64,000 bases of DNA from Paenibacillus_E sp042676385 (GCF_042676385.1 NZ_JBHTHA010000002.1:1302001-1366000), one strand, 5' to 3'; shown: positions 33,401 through 42,017, numbered from the stretch's first letter. The notes: a model not told the origin generated them from the letters alone. Numbers and translations are program-made.

Positions 33401-34968
33401 TCGCCGCTAGTTTCCGCGTAAGGCTTCTCGCCCACAACAGCTATCGCCACATCGTAGCCCTCTGAACCACGCCCATGCAGGTTGTATTTGACTGTTTTCG
33501 TCGTTCCGACCGCATCTTGAATTCCTTTCAGAATCGAGGTTCCTTTGGTAATGGCTCCGGATTTCCCCTGCCAAGTAATCGACCAGCCACCGGCTTGGTT
33601 GCCGATATCGTCCGCATTCTTTCCGGCAACGAAAATTTTGCTCATCGATTTCAGCTTCGAGAGAATCGGTTGTCCGCCGACTTGATCGTTCTTGAGCAGC
33701 ACCAGCGATTCTCGCACCGCTTGGCGTGCAATTTCCCGATGTGCCGCAGAACCGAACAAGCCCGCCAGATCCGGATCCGTCTTCGGATGTTCGAATAAAC
33801 CGGCCTCGAATTTCACTTTGAGGATGCGGGAGGCTGCATCATCAATTCGAGCCGAAGTGATAGAACCTTCATCGACCAACGCTTTAATATCCGTAATGCA
33901 AGCTTTCCAATTCGCCGGCTCCATGAACATATCTACGCCTGCATCTATGGCTACGCGCAGCTGATCCTTCAAACCGCTTACCGCTTTGCCGTCCCAGTCT
34001 TTTGAGATTTGCTCGATGCCGTTCCAGTCGGAAACGACAAAGCCGTCAAAACCAAGCTGCCCCTTCAATACATCTGTCAGCAGCCGCTTGTTCGCATGCA
34101 TCTTGATGCCTTGAATGCTGCTGTAGGACGCCATCACAACCTTCGCCCCGGCTTTTATCGCTTCCTGGTAAGCGAGCAAATCTTTATCAATCATTTGCTG
34201 CTCCGTAAAGTCAGCGACATCCCCTTGATTAGTGCCATTCTTCGTGTAGCCTTCGCCAAAAAAGTGCTTGGCCGTGGCGACCACTTTCGTCGGTAGCTTA
34301 AGCTGACTGGCCGTATCCCCTTGCAGCCCCTGAATGTAAGCGGCTCCCATTTGCGCGACAAGGCGAACATCATCGCCAAAGCCCTCGTAAGTCCGTCCCC
34401 ACCGCGGATTTTGCGGGTCCGCGATCGTTGGAGCGAACGTCCAGTTCGTTCCGGCCGATTTGATCTCCTCCGCAGCAGCAGTGCCAATTTGCTTGACCAA
34501 AGCAGGGTTGCGTGTCGCTCCCAAACCGATGTTATGAGGAAACAGCGTCGCATCGATTACGTTATTATGACCATGCAGCGCATCGACCCCGTATAACAAC
34601 GGAATGCCTAATCTAGTGGATAACGCCCCATCCTGAAATTGATCCACCATTTCGGACCATTTTTCACGCGTGCTTGCGCTTTGTTTGCCATCCGGGAAAG
34701 AACCGCCTCCACTCAGGACAGAACCAAGAAAATTGTCCTTCACCTCTTCAGGCGTAACGGAAGCGCGCTCGGCTTGTATCATTTGGCCAATCTTCTCATC
34801 GAGCGTCATTCTTCCCAGCAAATCGCTGACTCTGGCCGCCGCGGGCTGAGTAGGATCCAGGTATGGCGGCAAACTTCCGGTTGAACCGGCAGCCTGCGCC
34901 GGGACTACTCCTGCCAAATACGAACAGAGGAGAACTCCCACCGAAAATAAAGAAATTTTCTTTTTCAA
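27418..34968 (-). CDS. S-layer-anchored multidomain glucanase: GH3 - CBM6 - GH30 - CBM6s - SLH
   Basis: 2516 residues from a TTG at 34968 preceded by TAGGAGGT. Signal peptide 1-27 (cleavage after AQA). GH3 catalytic domain about 32-630 with KHFFGEG and the nucleophile D314 in VVSDWNG. CBM6 about 655-780 (GKIEAESF ... LNWIEF). Gly/Asn-rich linker. GH30 domain about 806-1275 with acid/base E1030 in MTMQNEP and nucleophile E1128 in YLTERAVWG. Further CBM6-like modules at about 1280-1405, 1408-1530, 1755-1875 and 1885-2008. A CHB_HEX-type module about 2022-2090 (ATPGAKIYYTIDGSMPT). An uncharacterised module about 2125-2330. Three SLH domains 2334-2516 ending at MMYRIYKK. It would sit on the cell wall and degrade beta-glucans by exo (GH3) and endo or exo (GH30) action. 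It is last in an operon with a sugar importer. Confidence 0.9.
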   Translation of the reverse strand: MKKKISLFSVGVLLCSYLAGVVPAQAAGSTGSLPPYLDPTQPAAARVSDLLGRMTLDEKIGQMIQAERASVTPEEVKDNFLGSVLSGGGSFPDGKQSASTREKWSEMVDQFQDGALSTRLGIPLLYGVDALHGHNNVIDATLFPHNIGLGATRNPALVKQIGTAAAEEIKSAGTNWTFAPTIADPQNPRWGRTYEGFGDDVRLVAQMGAAYIQGLQGDTASQLKLPTKVVATAKHFFGEGYTKNGTNQGDVADFTEQQMIDKDLLAYQEAIKAGAKVVMASYSSIQGIKMHANKRLLTDVLKGQLGFDGFVVSDWNGIEQISKDWDGKAVSGLKDQLRVAIDAGVDMFMEPANWKACITDIKALVDEGSITSARIDDAASRILKVKFEAGLFEHPKTDPDLAGLFGSAAHREIARQAVRESLVLLKNDQVGGQPILSKLKSMSKIFVAGKNADDIGNQAGGWSITWQGKSGAITKGTSILKGIQDAVGTTKTVKYNLHGRGSEGYDVAIAVVGEKPYAETSGDTNNLNLDQEDLATLQNIRSTNPNIPIVVVLVSGRPLTISDQMSDWAGLIAAWLPGTEGQGVADVLFGNYDFTGKLPIRWPFYVESYPMWDRTSPNPYVLFDYGYGLTKNTVTPALPPKPAKPDDDPSIPAQAVPGKIEAESFTAQSGLQLEDSSEGTKDVGWSDPNDWLEYKINVSSPGTYAVDFRYAANLDGATGMKITSAAGNTLGTLSVGSTGGWQNWQTKTVNNVVLRQAGTQKIRLVYTGGSINLNWIEFKRVGDVPPIDEGNGNNGDNGGGGTIPQTPQTVIQPSAVESWITNERDPSNTLWYYAPRYQAGDKKLEAQPKLDIAMPDANAGTEIHIDPDKTYQSMIGMGTSMEESTVYNLWKMSPAKRTEVLKSMVSRTDGIGMSMTRVTIGTPDFTAQTFYTYDDMPAGQTDVGLDHFSIQKDRDYHIIDTLKQIKQLNPDMKFFASPWSPPGWMKTTDSMIRGQVKDEYLPVLAKYYVKYIQAYKAEGIPISAMTMQNEPLLEIDYPSTSMPWEQEARLAKLLRAELDANGLQDVKIWTFDHNPGDTMAYPAQILKDNVEGAYDAVDGTAFHDYGGDLGLMSKLHDMYPEKNVYLTERAVWGTKGADTMAKYFRNWARSYNSWVAMLDSDIHTHQWVGTPDPTPLILDSGNVDNYWAAPEFYLMGQFSKFVEPGYVRIDSNYGSADTVTNVSFKSPDGKKIVTVVINQTSKDQAVKLLVDGTQILATVPAKSVATYRWDRLQATRSVPGSLNAKDMDSSRGSFQIESGTYIGHLNQGAASATEQASFDYMVNVKESGAYDFDLSYAGNQENASVTLKQDGITLANIALPQKTYGWDNFSSIRTRVTLSAGVHKLTLTTQGKDFNLSKLSFTKAAAAIKLPGLLEAENFAAASGVLVQDTADGAAVGYADVNDWMTYNVEVPVAGTYNLTYRYAAPAGTIPHADWSENNTVIGSTYLSGSTGWIDWVTVTGALDLTAGSHTLKLNVHNAGFNLDWVAFGPTLLAKQNHSIAEGSESGAQIAVQLLNDTWSGPLHSANWKLNGLPGVKVGSMNKIDDQHALLELSGNSSVDYDTDQTAVLEAASTETVIGSVYGPTLPVSGSIRFTEINDSESLSAPQTPLPYGVNNVVIPLTLNGGQFVQDQVQNITVSGTGAVDGHISVTSVTYVSPTQVNVQLGWNNTPYYGDLKLTFNVPVTAYTDSTGGLALTADIICLGTANPVAPVNVPGTISAEKFYKMQGVSLAGGPNNSKKVTGFDAGDWIDYPIQVPEDGAYVATLRINFSSGAAKGIVLKAEDGTKLTDFNIPSVGNTNWFTIRGTVQLHAGSQKLRVFAGAGGFELNWIQLDKLTAQPTSDSGELKVEAESYVADDQGIIQDNSGTPAFQNVGYLAANKFLNYSVNIKQAGTYKITYRYATPQSGVSVEVSSGAVKLATTKMPGTGGWGSYSTVSDVVVMPQGEQTLKLLDLGDGFNLDWFALEPTDVVAVPQERTLLPRASLKAGTYSSAQVVTLTTATPGAKIYYTIDGSMPTSASTLYTDAIKVTDQAVIRAIAVGDGLKESFVAPYTYLIQESSQGGGDSGGNGGSGDSTSPVTPPVQEDSIPTIKAPQPSVDASGAAITTIEAASLTEAFSKASANSAGVKTIRIEVPKLDGQQGYGITLPSSQLMQQDGTKKMEIVTELGKILIPSNMLQGTDTTSDQVELRISSADKTGISAALQTQIGNKPVIDLQLRVNGAAVPWNHADAPVQVSIPYTPTAEELAHPERITVWYIDDQGHITPVSGSKYDAATGYVTFTTNHFSRYAVAYAGKTFKDIGSYDWAKEAIDALAAEGIIEGTGESTYTPGAPVKRADYVLLLVKALGLKAEVKSNESFADVSSTDYYYGAVGIAKKLGVTEGADGNRFEPNAPVTRQDMMTLTARAMQIAGKTLQKGSASDLDKYADRAEIAGYAVDSAATLTKNGIITGDGSQIHPLSTATRAETAVMMYRIYKK

Positions 34969-35004
34969 AGCTGATTACCTCCTATGAATAAAGTTCACCT
35001 CAGG

Positions 35005-35835
35005 CTATCCTTTAACTGCTCCAGCTGTAATGCCTCTTGTAATTTGATCCGTAAAAATCAAGTAAATCAGGATAGAAGGAATCGCGATGATCGCAAGCAC
35101 TGCAAATTGCGCGCCGTAATTGGATGAATACTGACCCATAAAATAGACGACGGCAAAAGGTAGCGTTCGCAGCGTGTCCTTATCAATGTAAGTCACCGCC
35201 ATAATGAATTCATTCCAACAGCTCAAAAAGGCAAGCACCGCAACGGTTGCAATCGCCGGCTTCAGGATCGGCAAAATAATCCGGTAAATCAACCCCGGGA
35301 CGTTCAATCCATCCAAGATGGCCGCTTCCTCCAGCGCCCGGGGAATTGTCTCCAGAAATCCGGTAATGATGAACATACTGACCGGAATCGAGAAAGTGAC
35401 ATACGGTAAAATCAAAGCCAAATACGAGTTCAAAATCCCCGCCTGCTGAAACAAAATAAAATTGGGGAGGAGCGTCGAGTAAATTGGAATGATCATACCG
35501 ATCATGATGAGTCCGAAGACGGCATTTTTCAGCTTCCATTGCATCCTTGTGAGCGCATAGCCCATCGTGATGGAGAAAAACACAATGACCCCAATGGAAA
35601 TCGTTGAAACAAGCAGACTATTCAGAAACAGGGTCGTGATATGCGCACCATTGAACGCATCTTTATAGTTTTTCCACATCGGCGGGTCCGGCCATTTCAA
35701 TAAACTGGAGCCAAAGAAATCACCGCTTTTCAAAAGCGAATAATCAAACAGCCACACTAGCGGGAACAACTCGGCCAGAACAAGCAGCGCCATGAATACG
35801 ACTAATAACTGCTTAGGAAGACCCGTAAGTTTCAT
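35005..35835 (-). CDS. Carbohydrate ABC transporter permease (MalG type)
   Basis: 276 residues from ATG at 35835, one base after the stop of the upstream permease; TAGGTGA lies 9 nt before it and a GTG at 35847 is within that site. Six membrane segments and the EAA loop LEEAAILDGLNVPGLIYRIILPILKP at about residues 177-202. The C-terminus TDQITRGITAGAVKG is typical of MalG-like permeases. Partner of the permease at 35837-36727. No ATPase gene is nearby. The following GH3/GH30 gene starts 36 bp later, so importer and secreted enzyme are expressed together and the importer probably takes up released gluco-oligosaccharides. Confidence 0.9.
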   Translation of the reverse strand: MKLTGLPKQLLVVFMALLVLAELFPLVWLFDYSLLKSGDFFGSSLLKWPDPPMWKNYKDAFNGAHITTLFLNSLLVSTISIGVIVFFSITMGYALTRMQWKLKNAVFGLIMIGMIIPIYSTLLPNFILFQQAGILNSYLALILPYVTFSIPVSMFIITGFLETIPRALEEAAILDGLNVPGLIYRIILPILKPAIATVAVLAFLSCWNEFIMAVTYIDKDTLRTLPFAVVYFMGQYSSNYGAQFAVLAIIAIPSILIYLIFTDQITRGITAGAVKG

Positions 35836-35836
35836 C

Positions 35837-36727
35837 TTAATATTCACCTACGTCTTTCTTCATCGCCCGGTTGAGAATAACGGTAACAACGAGACATATC
35901 ACAACAAATAGGATCGAGATCGCATTGCCGTAGCCATACAAACCTTCACGAAACGCTTTGGAATACAAGTAGGTCGACAAGAACTGTGTGCTGTTCGCCG
36001 GACCGCCCCCCGTCATCAGATATACCGTCTCCATCTGTTTAAATGCAGCAACCACGGCCAAAATGATGTTGACCCGGAGTACTGGGGCAAGCAGCGGAAA
36101 AATGATACGCCTATTCAGCTGATACTGGGACGCCCCATCCAGCATTGCTGCTTCATACAGGTCTTTCGGAACGCCTTTAATTCCGGCGTAATACAGAAGA
36201 AATGCGTAGCCGAAGCCTTGCCACATGCACACAAAAATAATACAGCCGATTGCTAGCGCCCCATCCCCCAACCAATCCTGCTTCCAAGCTTCGAGCCCTA
36301 ATCCTTCCAGCATTCGGTTCAACAAGCCGAATTGCGTGTTGAAAACGCTTACCCATAGCTGTGTCGTAACGAAGGTGGAGATGATCGACGGGATGAATAT
36401 ACATACACGCAGCAGCTTTTCGAAGCGGCCGCAATACTGTACAAGCATGGCAATCAGGATCGCAAGCGGATGCTGCAGCAGCACTAGCCCTAAACCAAGC
36501 AGCACGCTGTTGAGCAGCGATTTCCAAAACACCTCATCCCTCATTACGATCTCGATGAAGTTCTTCGGCCCGATGAACCGGTAAGCGGCAACCCCGTCCC
36601 AATCCGTCAAACTGTAGTAAACACTTACCAGGATGGGAATAAAAATCATGGCCATAAACAAAAGCATGCCCGGCGCTACAAGCCAAAAAACCGTTTTTTT
36701 GTTGCTTATGATTGTATGCACGCTCAT
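35837..36727 (-). CDS. Carbohydrate ABC transporter permease (MalF type)
   Basis: 296 residues from ATG at 36727, with GATAGGTG immediately upstream. Six membrane segments; start FWLVAPGMLLFMAMIFIPILVSVYYSLTDWDG and EAA loop YEAAMLDGASQYQLNRRIIFPLLAP at about residues 192-216 identify it as a MalF/UgpA-like permease. Second gene of the operon binding protein - permease - permease - GH3/GH30 enzyme, 75 bp after the binding-protein gene. Confidence 0.9.
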   Translation of the reverse strand: MSVHTIISNKKTVFWLVAPGMLLFMAMIFIPILVSVYYSLTDWDGVAAYRFIGPKNFIEIVMRDEVFWKSLLNSVLLGLGLVLLQHPLAILIAMLVQYCGRFEKLLRVCIFIPSIISTFVTTQLWVSVFNTQFGLLNRMLEGLGLEAWKQDWLGDGALAIGCIIFVCMWQGFGYAFLLYYAGIKGVPKDLYEAAMLDGASQYQLNRRIIFPLLAPVLRVNIILAVVAAFKQMETVYLMTGGGPANSTQFLSTYLYSKAFREGLYGYGNAISILFVVICLVVTVILNRAMKKDVGEY

Positions 36728-36802
36728 CACCTATCCGTTAGCACCGGGGCAAAGTCTACGAAAGATGCCCGCAAGTTCGCCCCATGCTTGATTGGACATT
36801 AT

Positions 36803-38200
36803 CTATTTAGAAGCCTTTGCCGATTTATCGGCCGCTTCGTCAATCACCTTGGAGAATTCCTCCGGGGTCATTTTGTTGCTTTCCAGCTTTTGAAGCGAAT
36901 CGTAGTACGTTTTTTGCGTATCCGGTGTGAACTTATCTTGCGAGGCGGTACCGCTGAACGTCTTCGAGCCGTTGAAAATCCTGGTCAAATCCTTCTGCAC
37001 CTCAGTCTCTTTGCCCGTCATGAATTGGTCGTACTTCTGCGCAGGGAATGTAATTCCGTTCTGCCATACGCCTTTGGCCCAACCATCCGGACGGAACATC
37101 CATTTCAGGAACTCGATCGCTTCCTTTTTGTGTTTCGAATTGTTCGATACGGCGTATCCGCCGCCGAACCACGCGGTCAGATCCTCTATGCTGCCTTTGC
37201 CTTCTTCCATGCCGGGAATAGGGAACGCACCGATATTGTTGCGCACTTCCTCAGAGAAATTCGTGTCTGCAGCCATCCCCATTTCCCACTCGCCCATCAT
37301 GAACATAGCCGCTTTGCCTTGTCCGAACATATTGCGCGCTGCGCCGTAATCCTGGTTCAGGAAACCGTCGCCGAATGCGCCGGCTTTGATCCATTTCTGC
37401 ATGGCGCCAGCCGCCTGGGCCACGGCAGGATCTGCAAATGTGCCGCTGCGGTCCATCCCTTTTTTCGAAGTATCCCATGTACCGGAAGCTCTTTGCAGCA
37501 GCGTGTCGAACCAAAGCCCGGACGTCCAGGCTTCTCTGCCGTCCATCGCAATCGGCACAATTTTCTTCGCCTTGAGTTTCGTGACCACGTCAAGCAATTC
37601 GGCTTCTGTTTTCGGAACTTGCAGACCGTTGTCCGCAAACATTTTCTTGTTGTAGTAGAGGACCCAGAAGTCGGAATTTCTTGGGAGACCATATAATTTG
37701 CCATCAAAGCTGAACCCGTCCAGCGACGCCGGAATAAAGCCCATATCTTTCAGTTCGTCTTTGTTGATCTCAGCTAACGCGTTATTGTTCACAAGAGGCT
37801 TCAAATAGTTCGTATTTCCCCAAGCGCTTATAATATCCGGAAGCTGATTCGATGCATTATAGACTTTGATTTTATCCTGGAACTGAGGATCCGGAGACAG
37901 CGTCTCGACTTTGATCTGGATGTTCGGATTTTTTTGCATATACTCGTCGATCAACTGCTGCTCTAATTTGCCTTGTCCAACAGTCCGATCGGAGTTATTC
38001 GTAAAAAAGGTTAGCGAGATTTTCTCGGCTTTCGGCGCTTCGGTTGCTTTCGCAACTGCACTGGATGATGCCGCCGACGGGGCTGGCGTACTGCTGGTGC
38101 TGCCCGTGTCGCTCGTACCGCTTCCGCAACCGGCTAATCCGATCATGGAAGCTAGAACCGCCATACAGATACTTGTAGGTTTGAGGCGCAACGTTTTCAT
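36803..38200 (-). CDS. Sugar-binding lipoprotein of ABC importer
   Basis: 465 residues from ATG at 38200 (AGAAGGTGGG upstream). Lipoprotein signal 1-25 with lipobox GLAGC, then a Ser/Thr/Ala-rich spacer of about 30 residues. The solute-binding family 1 fold is seen in KISLTFFTNNSDRTVGQGKLEQQLIDEYMQKNPNIQIKV, GKLYGLPRNSDFWVLYYNKKMFADNG, GQGKAAMFMMGEWEMG and YAVSNNSKHKKEAIEFLKWMF. First gene of the operon that ends with the GH3/GH30 enzyme, divergent from the YesM/YesN genes, which are the probable regulators. The ligand is likely a beta-gluco-oligosaccharide, from context only. Confidence 0.9.
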   Translation of the reverse strand: MKTLRLKPTSICMAVLASMIGLAGCGSGTSDTGSTSSTPAPSAASSSAVAKATEAPKAEKISLTFFTNNSDRTVGQGKLEQQLIDEYMQKNPNIQIKVETLSPDPQFQDKIKVYNASNQLPDIISAWGNTNYLKPLVNNNALAEINKDELKDMGFIPASLDGFSFDGKLYGLPRNSDFWVLYYNKKMFADNGLQVPKTEAELLDVVTKLKAKKIVPIAMDGREAWTSGLWFDTLLQRASGTWDTSKKGMDRSGTFADPAVAQAAGAMQKWIKAGAFGDGFLNQDYGAARNMFGQGKAAMFMMGEWEMGMAADTNFSEEVRNNIGAFPIPGMEEGKGSIEDLTAWFGGGYAVSNNSKHKKEAIEFLKWMFRPDGWAKGVWQNGITFPAQKYDQFMTGKETEVQKDLTRIFNGSKTFSGTASQDKFTPDTQKTYYDSLQKLESNKMTPEEFSKVIDEAADKSAKASK

Positions 38201-38337
38201 GGAACCCACCTTCTTGGGATTATTGGATGACTCCTGAGATTGACTTCATTGTAAAACAGTCGTTCAAGCATTGTTAGGCCGCATTTTTCAGGAATGGTTG
38301 TAAATTTTTTAAGTTCTTGCTTCATTTCTCACTGTTT

Positions 38338-38351
38338 AACCGGTAACGGTT
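38338..38351. promoter_or_regulatory. AACCG-GTAA-CGGTT dyad between divergent operons
   Basis: Five-base arms AACCG/CGGTT around GTAA, inside the 297-bp gap between the importer operon and the yesM-like gene. It could be a binding site for the YesN-type regulator; only the symmetry and position support this. Confidence 0.35.
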
Positions 38352-38497
38352 CGCTCTAAGATCTATAAAATTTGTTCATTTTTACGTTTCTCTTGTACGT
38401 TTTTTAGGTTCTGGGCACCAAAGCCATTTTTTTGTTGCCAAGCTGCCCGACTCTTTTTATTATTAAATTGATCTCCGGCACAAAAAGGGGGACCGCG

Positions 38498-40312
38498 ATG
38501 TTACGAAATCCGTTAGCCAAATGGTACCTGGATCTGCCGATTCAAAGAAAACTGCTGCTTTGGTTCGTTCCCTTAATTCTGGTCACAATCGCTATCACCG
38601 GCGTATATTCTTATAAAGTCGCCGAAAATGAAATCGTTTCCAAAATGAGTTCCGAGCAAGCAGGGACAGCAAGGCAAGCTATCGATCATCTGGATTATAT
38701 CGCTCAGGATGCGCTCGATATTTCCGATTATTTATACCTATCTCCGGAAATTCAGTCCTTGCTGGCTACCGATTCTAATAAAAATGACGAAATCACAAAC
38801 CAATTCATTTTCGATTCCATCAACCGGTTGATGGTGACCCGGCTCTATTTTCAATTTTTGACGATCTATTCACCCCATTTCCCGGCCATCCAATTCAATA
38901 ACAAAGGCCTGTCCTCAGCCATTCCTTTCGAGGAATTTAAGGAAAAATTCGATTACGAAGGGCTGATCCGGCGTAAACTCATTGAATCCTGGAGCGTAGA
39001 GGTGCCCAACCGCAACAAGAGCATCTTCTACGGCGATAACAAAAACAAACTGCTGCTTACCAAGGTGTTAAAAAACGAGCTGACGCTGAAGCCCGAAGGG
39101 ATCGTGATCCTGGGCATCGACGAAAACGATATTCGGCGTTCCTACTCCACCCCTGAAAATCGCACCAAAGTCATCGTCATTGGCGCAGACGGTAATGTGC
39201 TTTCGGATACCGATGGGAATTGGGTTGGCCGTCCGATCGGAGAGCTTCCCTTCTTCACAAGCCGCATCGAGCGGCCGGAGGAGATCGATGCGGCGATCGG
39301 TCGGAACGACTGGGTTTATTCCCACGCACAATCCGGCTTAACCGGTTGGCACGTGCTCGTCTTGCAGCCGCGAGCCGATTTATTGGCCCAACTAAACCGG
39401 ATCAAAGGCATTACGCTGCTCATTTTATGCGTCACATTTATTATCAGCCTGATAGTCTCTTGGGCTGTGGCTAATGTCATCACCAAACCTATGAAACAGA
39501 TTCTTGCCTCCATGAAAAAGTTTCAAAAAGGCGATTTTGCCCAACAAGTGCACATAACCAGCAAGGATGAAATCGGACAGCTTGGCAGTGGTTACAATGT
39601 CATGGTCCACCGAATTAAAAAATTGATTGATGATGTGTATGCGTTTGACAGCAAACAACGGCAGGCCGAGCTAAAGGTGCTGCAATCGCAGATTAATCCG
39701 CACTTTCTGTACAACACGCTGAATACCATTGCTTGGACCGCGCAAAAAAACGGCGAGCATCACGTGGCGGAGATGATCTACTCGCTCTCCGGCATTTTCC
39801 AAATCAGCCTGAGCGAGGGACGCGATACGATCCTACTAAAAGAAGAAATGAAGTTGGCCGAGCACTATTTATTCCTGCAAAAAATGCGCAATCCGGGCAA
39901 GCTCTCGTATGAATTGAGCGTAGAAGACGGGCTGGATGCTTTCAAAATTCCGAAACTGCTCATCCAACCGCTCGTCGAAAATGCGATCGTTCACGGCATT
40001 GAGCCGCTTTCCGAGGAGTCTGGCTGTATTCAAGTCAGCGCAGGCGCCAGCGAGGAGCGGATTGGTTTTATCGACATTGAGGTTACGGATAACGGAGTCG
40101 GAATACCTGCAGCCAGATTATCGGAAATCTGCCGGCTGATCCAAGCCGATGCGTCCGATCAAATACCGGTTGTGGCTGGAGAAAGCTTTGCTCTGCTGAA
40201 TATTATGAATCGCATTCGCTTATTTTATGGGAACGACGCTTGTATGCATATTAGCAGCGTTGAAGGCTCCGGCACACGGATTCTCCTGCAGCTGCCTAAT
40301 CCGAAGAGGTGA
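38498..40312 (+). CDS. YesM-type sensor histidine kinase
   Basis: 604 residues from ATG at 38498 with AAAGGGGG about 7 nt upstream. Membrane segments at about 18-38 and 304-328 enclose an extracellular Cache-like sensor; HAMP about 325-378; His_kinase domain with LQSQINPHFLYNTLNTIAWTAQ (phospho-acceptor H402), LLIQPLVENAIVHGIEPL and ESFALLNIMNRIRLFYG in the ATPase region. Overlaps the start region of its regulator gene downstream. It lies divergent from the GH3/GH30 and importer operon, which it probably controls in response to glucan fragments outside the cell. Confidence 0.9.
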   Translation: MLRNPLAKWYLDLPIQRKLLLWFVPLILVTIAITGVYSYKVAENEIVSKMSSEQAGTARQAIDHLDYIAQDALDISDYLYLSPEIQSLLATDSNKNDEITNQFIFDSINRLMVTRLYFQFLTIYSPHFPAIQFNNKGLSSAIPFEEFKEKFDYEGLIRRKLIESWSVEVPNRNKSIFYGDNKNKLLLTKVLKNELTLKPEGIVILGIDENDIRRSYSTPENRTKVIVIGADGNVLSDTDGNWVGRPIGELPFFTSRIERPEEIDAAIGRNDWVYSHAQSGLTGWHVLVLQPRADLLAQLNRIKGITLLILCVTFIISLIVSWAVANVITKPMKQILASMKKFQKGDFAQQVHITSKDEIGQLGSGYNVMVHRIKKLIDDVYAFDSKQRQAELKVLQSQINPHFLYNTLNTIAWTAQKNGEHHVAEMIYSLSGIFQISLSEGRDTILLKEEMKLAEHYLFLQKMRNPGKLSYELSVEDGLDAFKIPKLLIQPLVENAIVHGIEPLSEESGCIQVSAGASEERIGFIDIEVTDNGVGIPAARLSEICRLIQADASDQIPVVAGESFALLNIMNRIRLFYGNDACMHISSVEGSGTRILLQLPNPKR

Positions 40313-40317
40313 TCACG

Positions 40318-41964
40318 ATGCTGAATCTGCTCATTGTTGAAGATGAATGGACAACACGGGAAGGGCTTTTGACCATGGTAGATTGGAGTTCTCTCGGCAT
40401 TCGCGTATGCGGACAAGCGAGCAATGGACTCGAAGCTTTGCCGATTCTGGAATCAGGGAACGTGGATCTCTTATTGTCGGACATCCGGATGCCGATGATG
40501 GATGGTTTGCAATTGATAACCGAAATGAAAAATAAACAGTACGATATCCCTTGTGTGCTGTTGACCGGTTACAGCGATTTTGATTATGCGCAAAAAGCGC
40601 TCCGCCTGGGGGCTGTAGATTATATGATTAAGCCCTGCCCGCCTAGGGAGATCGCTGCCGTGTTCCAGCAAGTCGTAAGCCGAATCATCGAGCAGCGTAA
40701 GCGTGACCGCGATTTAAGCGGTTTGCAGGATCAGCTTCGGGAAAATTTGCCGATCGTCAAATCCCAAATACTGCTGGAATGGCTTCGCACTCCTAAGCGG
40801 GCCAATGAAAACCGGATCGAACAACTGAGCAGGCTGAGCACTCAAATTTCTCCTCGGCACGTCATTGTCATCACGCTTCAGCCCGACGGCAAACCTTTGG
40901 AAGAGTTAAATTACAACCGTATGGATCTGCAACTCATCCAGTTTGCAACAACGAACATCGTGCAGGAAACACTTGAGCACAGCATTCGCCAGCCTGTTGA
41001 GGTCGTCAAAGATCAGGAACGAATCGTAGCTGTCAGCAACGGCACTTATGAACTGCTGATGGAAAAGCTGGGCTCCGGGCTGCGGCAGCTGCAGATGAAC
41101 CTTGAGAAATATTTAAAAATAACCGTCACTATCGGCATCAGCCAAAGCAAAGCGAGCATTGACGATTTGGCTGATGCTTATCACGAAGCTGCGGAAGCTT
41201 TGCAAATGAGGTTTTACCGGGGACTTGGCGGTATTTATTTCTATCGTGATACAGCCGCTTCTTCCGGTTTTTTGGCTGACACAGCTCATGCTCATCCGGA
41301 GCCTGAACAAGCTCGGTTAGAATTACTCATTGTTGATCATCTACGTACAGGACTTTATGCCGAAACTCTGAATCTGACGGAGAAATGGCTGGACTATTTT
41401 CACGCTGAATACATGCATTCCCGCACGGAAATCAATCTCCAGACGCTCTCCCTGCTGGCCCGGTTGATGCAGCTCGGTAAGGAACAAGAAGTGCCGGACT
41501 CCGCTTGGTCGGATCATCTGGTCTCTATGGTTGATCAGGTCCATCGGGTTGAAACGCTCGAAGAGCTTTCAGGGCTCGTATACAAATCGATTCAGCAGCT
41601 GGTGGAACTGCTCAATCCGCACAAAACCCCTCGCCGCAAAGTGCAGCAGGCCGTCGATCTCATTGCCCGTGATTACAATGCTCCAGGTCTTTCACTGGCC
41701 GGCGTAGCCAAAGAATTGTTCGTCTCGAGCACCTATTTATCGACGTTGTTCAAGCAGGAGCTCGGCATCAACTTCCTTGATTATGTACATCAATACCGCA
41801 TTGAACGGGCCAAAGCCATGCTGCAAAGCGGCATCCATAAGATCCAGACCATCGCCAAACATGTCGGCTACTTTGACGAAGCCCATTTCACCAAAACATT
41901 CAAAAAATGGACCGGCCTCTCTCCTTCTCAATACAAGAAGGAACTGCTGGAAAGCAAAAGTTAA
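40318..41964 (+). CDS. YesN-type response regulator, AraC DNA-binding domain
   Basis: 548 residues from ATG at 40318 (AAGAGGTG upstream; the in-frame GTG at 40309 lies within that site). Receiver domain with IVEDEWTTREGLL, phospho-acceptor D55 in LLLSDIRMPMMDG and K in YMIKPCP. Long middle region as in YesN. C-terminal AraC-type domain about 448-545: LSLAGVAKELFVSSTYLSTLFKQELGINFLDYVHQYRIERAKAML and IQTIAKHVGYFDEAHFTKTFKKWTGLSPSQYK. Cotranscribed with the kinase 6 bp upstream. Likely activator of the divergent glucan operon. Confidence 0.9.
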   Translation: MLNLLIVEDEWTTREGLLTMVDWSSLGIRVCGQASNGLEALPILESGNVDLLLSDIRMPMMDGLQLITEMKNKQYDIPCVLLTGYSDFDYAQKALRLGAVDYMIKPCPPREIAAVFQQVVSRIIEQRKRDRDLSGLQDQLRENLPIVKSQILLEWLRTPKRANENRIEQLSRLSTQISPRHVIVITLQPDGKPLEELNYNRMDLQLIQFATTNIVQETLEHSIRQPVEVVKDQERIVAVSNGTYELLMEKLGSGLRQLQMNLEKYLKITVTIGISQSKASIDDLADAYHEAAEALQMRFYRGLGGIYFYRDTAASSGFLADTAHAHPEPEQARLELLIVDHLRTGLYAETLNLTEKWLDYFHAEYMHSRTEINLQTLSLLARLMQLGKEQEVPDSAWSDHLVSMVDQVHRVETLEELSGLVYKSIQQLVELLNPHKTPRRKVQQAVDLIARDYNAPGLSLAGVAKELFVSSTYLSTLFKQELGINFLDYVHQYRIERAKAMLQSGIHKIQTIAKHVGYFDEAHFTKTFKKWTGLSPSQYKKELLESKS

Positions 41965-41988
41965 GGCTACCCATGAGGGCAGCCTTTG
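41964..41988 (+). terminator. Weak terminator after the YesN-type gene
   Basis: AGGCTaCCC/GGGcAGCCT stem with one mismatch and ATGA loop, followed by only TTT. It directly follows the stop codon. Confidence 0.5.
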
Positions 41989-42017
41989 CTGAAGCCGCCG
42001 TGCAGCAACGCGCATCG

